DNA of 56,081 nucleotides, from positions 1-56,081 of IMG/VR virus record IMGVR_UViG_3300044630_001132; one strand, written 5' to 3'. Within the stretch, counting starts at the first letter, position 1. Each line of letters begins with the position of its first letter. The translations under genes and the position numbers were made by a program. The DNA is from a virus. Of this stretch, positions 51,897 through 56,081 are shown piece by piece. The notes beneath the pieces are model-generated. The model saw only the letters and a program-made list of their open reading frames with translations. It ran no database searches and was not told the origin of the DNA.

Positions 51897-52133
51897 ATGG
51901 CAAAATCTAAATTGATAGAAAAAGAAGAAGTTAAATATAAATTAACAGCCTTGGATCGTTGTGATCGCTGTGATGCTCAAGCATATGTTAGTGCAATCGG
52001 GGTATCTGGAGAATTATTATTTTGTGGACATCATTATAAGAAAATAGAAGATTCAATAAAAGAATGGGCTTTTGAAATAAATGATGAAAGAGATAAACTA
52101 AACGAAAATCGTTTGACAGGATCTGCAAATTAA
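51897..52133 (+). CDS. DUF7455-like small zinc protein
   Basis: The 78-residue protein has the pattern YKLTALDRCDRCDAQAYV (Cys in RCDRC) and GELLFCGHHYKKIEDSIKEW, close to the DUF7455 family that is widespread in Actinobacteria and their phages. Two Cys in the first knuckle with Cys-x-His-His in the second could bind one zinc. The C-terminus is charged and helical. It stands alone, with a consensus promoter and a strong terminator. The function of the family is not known to me. It is the best host clue in this window. Confidence 0.85.
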   Translation: MAKSKLIEKEEVKYKLTALDRCDRCDAQAYVSAIGVSGELLFCGHHYKKIEDSIKEWAFEINDERDKLNENRLTGSAN

Positions 52134-52176
52134 GGTATAATTGTAACTCTGGAACACATATAGTTCCTCATAGTCT

Positions 52177-52229
52177 GAGAGCCAGTCCCCCACCACCACA
52201 CCACAGGGATTGGCTCTCTCCTTTTTTTT
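52177..52229 (+). terminator. Strong terminator after the DUF7455-like gene
   Basis: A 13-base stem (GAGAGCCAGTCCC at 52177-52189 with 52206-52218, one G-T pair) and a 16-base loop rich in A and C are followed by a run of eight T. Confidence 0.9.
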
Positions 52230-53828
52230 CTAATCTTTATAAATTCTATTCTTTAGATAATCAGTTAACTTAGGTGCTTTTTCTGCAGCCTTTATCCATT
52301 TGTTTCTTTTATTTAAGAACTTAGACTTAATGGTTGTATTAAGTTGATTATAGTCTTGAAAAGGATATGCCAACGTTTTTGTAGAATAGGTGTGGTCATC
52401 TAATAATTGATATTGAAGTCCAGTGGCAATAAAATGAATTCCTCCGTGTGGATCAGAATATTGTTGTTTAAACATATAAAGATCTTGAAAATCAAAATAT
52501 CCAACAATTCTATCTGGAGTCAATTTAACCATTTTTTCGCTAAAGGTTCTTTTTTGAATATCTTGCCAGTATTTAGTATCATCTCTATGGCTTAATGCAT
52601 AATGTAATGAAACAAATTCTGTAAAGTTTTCAAAAAGACCTCTTACTGAGGCATTGTAAATATCCTTATCCATTTGGTTTACTTTTGGCAAAGACAGTAT
52701 TCTAACAAGTTTAAATAAGAATTCATGAACGCTAAACAAGCCGTTACTTTCTAATGGCTCAATAAATCCAGCAGACAATCCGATGGCTACAACGTTCTTT
52801 ACCCAAGTTCTTTCATGAATGCCTACACGCATTTTAATATCTCTAAATTCTAACTTATCAATTTCTTCTTGAGTTCTAGGTATTACCATTTTGTCAGACA
52901 TTAGATAGTTTTTAAATTCTTCTAATGCTTGTTCTGGTGATGCATAGTTATCACTGTAAACATATCCTGCACCAAGACGAGACCATAGTGGGATATTCCA
53001 ACACCAACCATTTTCAATTGCAGTTCCGTTAGTAAATGGTTCTAGTTCTTTTTCTTTGTCTTTATATTCTATTCTTGTTGCCCAGGCACGATTGTTCACA
53101 AGAACATCTGCTTTTGATATAAATGGTTCTTCTAATGTTTTTCCTAGTAGTAGGCTCTTGAATCCTGTACAGTCAATGTATAGATCAGATGACAATACTG
53201 TTCCATCTTGTAAAGTAATAAATTCAACACCATCATCGTTTAACTTAATATTTTCTACTGTTCCAAAGATGTGGTTTACGCCTTTTGGTTTTGAGTATTC
53301 GTCTCTTAAAAATCTTCCTAGAAGTGCTGCATCAAAATGATAAGCAACATCTGTTGCTGGGGTAAAGTTTTCAAATTCACCATTTTTGTTGTCTGAAATT
53401 TTATTTTGTTCGTATAATGCTGCTGAAGGAATATAACATCTTGAGTATTCTTCCCATGATAGTTCAGGATCTTTATATTTCATTAAATGCCAATCCCAAA
53501 GTCCCCATATGGTATCTTCTAGATGTGGTTGTCCGAAGGGGTAGTGAAATCCTCCTGCATCTTTGTCATAAAAGTCAGTAAACTTAATACTCATCTTATA
53601 TGATGCATTACACTTTTTCATCCAATCTTCGTCTTTTAATCCTAGTGAATGAAATAAATAATTAATACCACCTAATGTGCTTTCGCCAACACCTACAGTA
53701 GGAATGTCTTCAGACTCAACAAGTGTAATTTGTTTATCTGGAAATTTGTTAATTAATAATGCAGCGGTGATCCAGCCTGAAGTTCCGCCACCAACAATGG
53801 TAATGCTTTTAATGTTTTTTGATTTCAT
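52230..53828 (-). CDS. Flavin-dependent (tryptophan-type) halogenase
   Basis: Enzymes of this family use reduced FAD, oxygen and halide to form hypohalous acid, which is passed to a lysine and then to an aromatic substrate. The 532 residues have all the hallmarks: FAD motif GGGTSG at 13-18, GVGEST near 47, the catalytic Lys78 in SYKMSIKF (Lys79 in PrnA), and WCWNIP at 275-280, the WxWxIP signature that blocks monooxygenation. GFIEPLESNG also matches. A marine viral member, VirX1, halogenates diverse substrates. No flavin reductase is visible, so the host would supply FADH2. The gene begins one base after the small membrane protein's stop. The substrate is unknown. Confidence 0.95.
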   Translation of the reverse strand: MKSKNIKSITIVGGGTSGWITAALLINKFPDKQITLVESEDIPTVGVGESTLGGINYLFHSLGLKDEDWMKKCNASYKMSIKFTDFYDKDAGGFHYPFGQPHLEDTIWGLWDWHLMKYKDPELSWEEYSRCYIPSAALYEQNKISDNKNGEFENFTPATDVAYHFDAALLGRFLRDEYSKPKGVNHIFGTVENIKLNDDGVEFITLQDGTVLSSDLYIDCTGFKSLLLGKTLEEPFISKADVLVNNRAWATRIEYKDKEKELEPFTNGTAIENGWCWNIPLWSRLGAGYVYSDNYASPEQALEEFKNYLMSDKMVIPRTQEEIDKLEFRDIKMRVGIHERTWVKNVVAIGLSAGFIEPLESNGLFSVHEFLFKLVRILSLPKVNQMDKDIYNASVRGLFENFTEFVSLHYALSHRDDTKYWQDIQKRTFSEKMVKLTPDRIVGYFDFQDLYMFKQQYSDPHGGIHFIATGLQYQLLDDHTYSTKTLAYPFQDYNQLNTTIKSKFLNKRNKWIKAAEKAPKLTDYLKNRIYKD

Positions 53829-53829
53829 A

Positions 53830-54114
53830 TTATGCTCCTAAAAAGTATTTGAGTAAAGCGGAAATAGCAAGGACAGACCAGGCTATGTTAAAAAGAATAA
53901 TTGTAGGTAATGTCTTTTTAGTCGATGACCATATTAAGGCGAGCGATGACATTAAGGCGAAAATATAAAGCCACCACCATTGTTTACCTAGTAACAGTCC
54001 TGGAAAGATAATGATCACTTTAGTGAAAAAAGCAAAAAATTCGACAGTATTAGGTTTATTCCAATATTTCTTTTTTCGCATTGTCTTAACTGCGGATATC
54101 CACTCTATGTTCAT
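53830..54114 (-). CDS. Small membrane protein paired with the halogenase
   Basis: ATG 54114 has AAAGG at five to nine bases upstream; the longer frame to 54171 lies over the promoter. The 94-residue protein has three hydrophobic segments: about 25-42 (FAFFTKVIIIFPGLLLG), 46-61 (WWWLYIFALMSSLALIW) and 68-92 (TIILFNIAWSVLAISALL). The basic N-terminus should be cytoplasmic. Its stop lies one base before the halogenase ATG, so the two are co-transcribed and probably act together, perhaps by placing the enzyme or its substrate at the membrane. I recognise no family. Confidence 0.7.
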   Translation of the reverse strand: MNIEWISAVKTMRKKKYWNKPNTVEFFAFFTKVIIIFPGLLLGKQWWWLYIFALMSSLALIWSSTKKTLPTIILFNIAWSVLAISALLKYFLGA

Positions 54115-54142
54115 ATGACCTTTCTTTTGAGTCGGCGATACT

Positions 54143-54171
54143 AGTATATCACCCCCATATCTTTTGCACAA
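54143..54171 (-). promoter_or_regulatory. Promoter for membrane protein-halogenase operon
   Basis: TTGTGC (54171-54166), a 17-base spacer and TATACT (54148-54143). It is back to back with the promoter at 54191. Confidence 0.65.
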
Positions 54172-54190
54172 TAGGTGACTATCGTCACAT

Positions 54191-54219
54191 TTGCAATTTT
54201 TCGGGGTATAGGATATAAT
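54191..54219 (+). promoter_or_regulatory. Promoter for the zinc-ribbon gene, probably leaderless
   Basis: TTGCAA (54191-54196), a 17-base spacer and TATAAT (54214-54219). Transcription should begin at about 54226, which is the A of the start codon. Confidence 0.7.
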
Positions 54220-54225
54220 TATCCA

Positions 54226-54438
54226 ATGAATGCAAAACCATGGGATTTATTAAATCCAAATATAGAAAATGTTCCAGATGAGATATATGCCAATAGGATT
54301 GTAACTTGCTATGGATGTGATAATTTTATTAAAATGACGTCCCAATGTAAAAAATGTGGTTGTTTTATGAATTTAAAATGTAAATTGCCTCATGCTTCTT
54401 GTCCTATTGGATTATGGGACGTATATAAACCAGAATAG
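54226..54438 (+). CDS. Small zinc-ribbon protein (DUF6171-like)
   Basis: The start is placed at ATG 54226, at the predicted transcription start, instead of the upstream ATG 54175 that lies before the promoter. The 70-residue protein begins MNAKPWDLLNPNIENVPDEI and has a run of cysteines: CYGCDNF, CKKCGCFMNLKCKLP and HASCPIGLW. This pattern matches small zinc-ribbon proteins frequent in cyanophages (of DUF6171 type). It would bind one or two zinc ions. It is separately transcribed from the halogenase operon. The function is unknown. Confidence 0.8.
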   Translation: MNAKPWDLLNPNIENVPDEIYANRIVTCYGCDNFIKMTSQCKKCGCFMNLKCKLPHASCPIGLWDVYKPE

Positions 54439-54462
54439 GAGTTTTATTTACCCCCCTGGTTT

Positions 54463-55035
54463 TTAATAAAAATCTATATTAACAATAATTCTTTTAGAAT
54501 GCTCTTTAGGCTTACTAGAAGAATGATATCTTAATCCATCAAATAAAACAGCATCTCCTTGTTTAGGAGTATATCTACTATGAAGAGTAAATTCTTTTGG
54601 ACTTTCCCCTCCGACTTCTTGAACCTCGTTATACATAAAGGTATCACCGTCTGAGTCATTAACATAATATAAAAGAACATTATGAGGATATTTCATATCT
54701 ACATGAGCATGATGTTGTAGATCATTGGGAGTCCAAGTATTAAGTGCTGCCCTAACTCTATAAACAGACTTTACATCTATGCCAGTCTTTTCTTCCATAA
54801 AATATAACAATGGTTCAAAGTCTTTATAAAAATGAGATGTTGGTTGATCATTATGATATAAGACATGATAGAAACCGTATTGAAACCCTGAAAAATTTGC
54901 ATCTTTAGAGTCGGACTTTTCGTAGCCAGAGGTGTTCTCACTCCAATACCATGGAAAATCATTTCCTATAGTGAGATCAAGTAATTTATCAGAATATGAT
55001 TTAGGAACCAAAGGTTCAATTCTTTGTAATAGCAT
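54463..55035 (-). CDS. 2-oxoglutarate/Fe(II)-dependent oxygenase
   Basis: The 190-residue protein has the double-stranded beta-helix motifs of prolyl-4-hydroxylase-like oxygenases: His111 and Asp113 (HHAHVD) bind iron, His171 (LRYHSSS) is the third ligand, and Arg182 (SKRIIVNIDFY) binds 2-oxoglutarate. The loop QGDAVLFDG before His171 is typical. These enzymes hydroxylate proteins, nucleobases or small molecules. Similar single-domain members are frequent in aquatic phages. It has its own promoter and an AAGAGG site. The substrate is unknown; a virion or translation protein is possible. Confidence 0.9.
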   Translation of the reverse strand: MLLQRIEPLVPKSYSDKLLDLTIGNDFPWYWSENTSGYEKSDSKDANFSGFQYGFYHVLYHNDQPTSHFYKDFEPLLYFMEEKTGIDVKSVYRVRAALNTWTPNDLQHHAHVDMKYPHNVLLYYVNDSDGDTFMYNEVQEVGGESPKEFTLHSRYTPKQGDAVLFDGLRYHSSSKPKEHSKRIIVNIDFY

Positions 55036-55059
55036 TATGCCTCTTTCTATAGAATAGTA

Positions 55060-55088
55060 ATTATACTCTTAATTACCAAATAAGTCAA
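55060..55088 (-). promoter_or_regulatory. Promoter for the oxygenase
   Basis: TTGACT (55088-55083), a 17-base spacer and TATAAT (55065-55060); it overlaps the end region of the gene at 55090. Confidence 0.8.
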
Positions 55089-55089
55089 T

Positions 55090-55278
55090 CTATCTACCCT
55101 GGTTTTTTGATTGTCTTTCTCTAAGTTTATTATATTCTTCAGTTCCCATATGTTCTTCCAAAGTCATAGTGGCCTTTCCTTTAAACCTATTTAACATTTT
55201 CCAAAAAGGATCTTTCTCTTTATTATATTGAAATTGTCTTGGAATATATGATTTCATATTAGACTTTTGTCTACCCAT
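55090..55278 (-). CDS. Small basic hypothetical protein
   Basis: The 62-residue protein is basic, with no membrane segment: MGRQKSNMKSYIPRQFQYNK and then EKDPFWKMLNRFKG, ending RQSKNQGR. Its ATG lies eight bases inside the end of the zinc-finger gene upstream, so the two are translationally coupled. No family is recognised. It may bind nucleic acid, judging by charge alone. Confidence 0.6.
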   Translation of the reverse strand: MGRQKSNMKSYIPRQFQYNKEKDPFWKMLNRFKGKATMTLEEHMGTEEYNKLRERQSKNQGR

Positions 55279-55429
55279 TTTTCTTACCCTTCTTTATTTT
55301 CATACAACTATAACACATAGATCTATACCCATCAGTGGATTTATCATATTTATCAAAATCTGAATAATTTTTTATTTCTAAACACCATATACACTTTTTA
55401 TCTTTAGGGGATTTGTTTTCTTTTTTCAT
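55271..55429 (-). CDS. Free-standing zinc-finger protein of endonuclease VII type
   Basis: This 52-residue gene is too short for a usual cutoff. It begins MKKENKSPKDKKCIWCLEIK and continues NYSDFDKYDKSTDGYRSMCY, then SCMKIKKG. The CxxC...CxxC pattern, with CIWCLEIK against CIRCLETK and CYSC against CKKC, matches the zinc module in front of the HNH endonuclease at 55607. It has a fully consensus promoter (55471-55500). A good ribosome site is not seen. It overlaps the next gene by eight bases. Confidence 0.7.
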   Translation of the reverse strand: MKKENKSPKDKKCIWCLEIKNYSDFDKYDKSTDGYRSMCYSCMKIKKGKKNG

Positions 55430-55452
55430 TCTTTTGTTTGTTGATTATTCTG

Positions 55453-55469
55453 CCCCCCCTTACCCCCCC
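55453..55469 (-). other. Two G7 runs in the leader (G-quadruplex candidate)
   Basis: On the minus strand the sequence is G7-TAA-G7, just after the -10 box of the promoter at 55471. Four GGG tracts with short loops fit a quadruplex. It is unusual in this AT-rich genome; homopolymer error in assembly is possible. Confidence 0.5.
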
Positions 55470-55470
55470 A

Positions 55471-55500
55471 ATTATACACACATGTAAAGGAGTTTGTCAA
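55471..55500 (-). promoter_or_regulatory. Consensus promoter for the zinc-finger operon
   Basis: Perfect TTGACA (55500-55495), an 18-base spacer and perfect TATAAT (55476-55471). Confidence 0.85.
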
Positions 55501-55504
55501 ACCG

Positions 55505-55581
55505 TGAGGGAATGAGATACCCCCTGCGTTCCTTTATAGGGTAGAGGCAGGGGGCCTGGTTCTCAGAGAACGTGTCCCTTA
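55505..55581. other. Structured non-coding element (three-way junction candidate)
   Basis: The segment can fold into an outer seven-base stem (55505-55511 with 55575-55581, one G-T pair), an eight-base GC-rich stem (55520-55527 with 55547-55554) and a small hairpin (55559-55571, GTTCTC/GAGAAC). No T-run follows on either strand, so it is not a simple terminator. It lacks the arms of a tRNA. It lies between the HNH gene and the promoter at 55471. The strand is unknown. Confidence 0.45.
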
Positions 55582-55606
55582 CTAGATCCGTAAAAATATT
55601 ATATAT

Positions 55607-56081
55607 CTATTTTTTGTTAAGGTAGTCTATCATATTTTTTAAAATTTTAATATCGTCATTTACTTGACCCAGGGCATGGTTACAAGATATGCATAAAAGG
55701 CCTCTAACGCACTTTCCACAAGATTTTTGTCCAGGACAACAACTATGGTCATGATCTATAGAAAGTCTTCTCTGTCTGCCGTTTTTTGGCTCGTACGACC
55801 TTTTACAGATATAGCATTGATTGTTTTGATCTTTTTCCATCTTTATAAACTGATCCAAAGATATGCCTTTATTACTTATACCACTAAGGCTTCCAATAGT
55901 CCACATGCATTTTTTACAACAAGACCCGCCACCGCGTTCAGTATTAAAGTTCTTTAAAGATTTTGTTTCTAAACATCTTATACATTTTCTAACACCAATA
56001 GTATCTATAATTGGAACATCTACTGGTGCCTTTGGTTTTTTGTATGATTTATTTGAACAATACTTACATTCAGATCTATAC
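55607..56081 (-). CDS. Endonuclease VII-like HNH nuclease, 5' end cut by window edge
   Basis: The frame is open from the right edge (base 56080) to the TAA at 55607, 157 codons. It has an N-terminal zinc region (ECKYCSN, then KCIRCLETKSLKNF, SCCKKC) and a C-terminal domain of the T4 endonuclease VII type: CYICKRS, LSIDHDHSCC, GLLCISCNHALG. The DHDH with the two CxxC pairs forms the zinc-bound HNH site. Such enzymes resolve branched DNA or act as homing-type nucleases. The internal ATG 55906 is not the start, because the zinc region is in frame before it. Confidence 0.85.
   Translation of the reverse strand, partial: YRSECKYCSNKSYKKPKAPVDVPIIDTIGVRKCIRCLETKSLKNFNTERGGGSCCKKCMWTIGSLSGISNKGISLDQFIKMEKDQNNQCYICKRSYEPKNGRQRRLSIDHDHSCCPGQKSCGKCVRGLLCISCNHALGQVNDDIKILKNMIDYLNKK

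Noticed and set aside
54175-54225. Upstream ATG of the zinc-ribbon gene
   Set aside because: It lies before the promoter boxes, so this part would not be in the mRNA.
55505-55581. tRNA gene
   Set aside because: The length and seven-base outer stem are suggestive, but no D, anticodon or T arm with the expected bases can be drawn on either strand.
55607-55906. HNH protein as a complete 99-residue gene
   Set aside because: The frame continues to the right edge with a zinc module typical of the family, so the gene is partial and longer.

Overview
The window is part of the genome of an AT-rich tailed double-stranded DNA phage. It holds the head, neck and tail genes, an unusually large tail-fibre array and a set of accessory metabolic genes. 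The tail set has a 2003-residue tape measure, one tail-tube protein, a frameshifted pair of tail assembly chaperones and no visible sheath, so a long non-contractile (siphovirus) tail is the simplest reading. An actinobacterial host is suggested by a small zinc protein of the DUF7455 type (51897-52133), which I know mainly from Actinobacteria. Several fibre proteins resemble those of aquatic cyanophages and pelagiphages, so a freshwater actinobacterium (for example Nanopelagicales) is my best guess; this is inference. No terminase, polymerase, integrase, tRNA or CRISPR array is visible, so the window is an internal fragment.

Almost everything is on the minus strand and is read from right to left. 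Region A (1-16713): portal, protease with nested scaffold, major capsid protein, four neck/completion proteins, tail tube, chaperones with a -1 frameshift at 8560-8566, tape measure, a tail-tip protein and a large baseplate-like protein cut by the left edge. Region B (16732-24241): a LamG-containing structural protein, a class II ribonucleotide reductase, two plus-strand genes (a zinc-ribbon protein and a membrane-anchored lytic transglycosylase) and a glycosyltransferase.

Region C (24294-51462) is about 27 kb of tail-fibre genes, nearly half the window. They form repeated cassettes: a stalk or adaptor protein, a beta-rich protein of about 110 residues, a glycine-rich adhesin, and often a small acidic protein that may be its chaperone. 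Eight glycine-rich domains are present, three of them in tandem genes. One fibre gene is interrupted by an in-frame TAA. A holin-like gene and a plus-strand carbamoyltransferase sit inside the array.

Region D (51508-56081) carries a small membrane protein, the DUF7455-like protein, a flavin-dependent halogenase with a membrane-protein partner, a zinc-ribbon protein, a 2-oxoglutarate/Fe(II) oxygenase, two small proteins and an endonuclease VII-like HNH protein cut by the right edge. The glycosyltransferase, carbamoyltransferase, halogenase and oxygenase could together modify host or virion surface molecules.

Two promoter styles stand out. Accessory genes mostly carry near-consensus -35/-10 pairs with 16-18 base spacers, and three appear to give leaderless mRNAs. 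Several structural genes carry only an extended -10 (TGnTATAAT), in two cases directly after a terminator hairpin. No gene-free stretch exceeds 300 bases; the longest is about 177 bases (55430-55606) and contains a promoter, a G-rich leader and a structured element.
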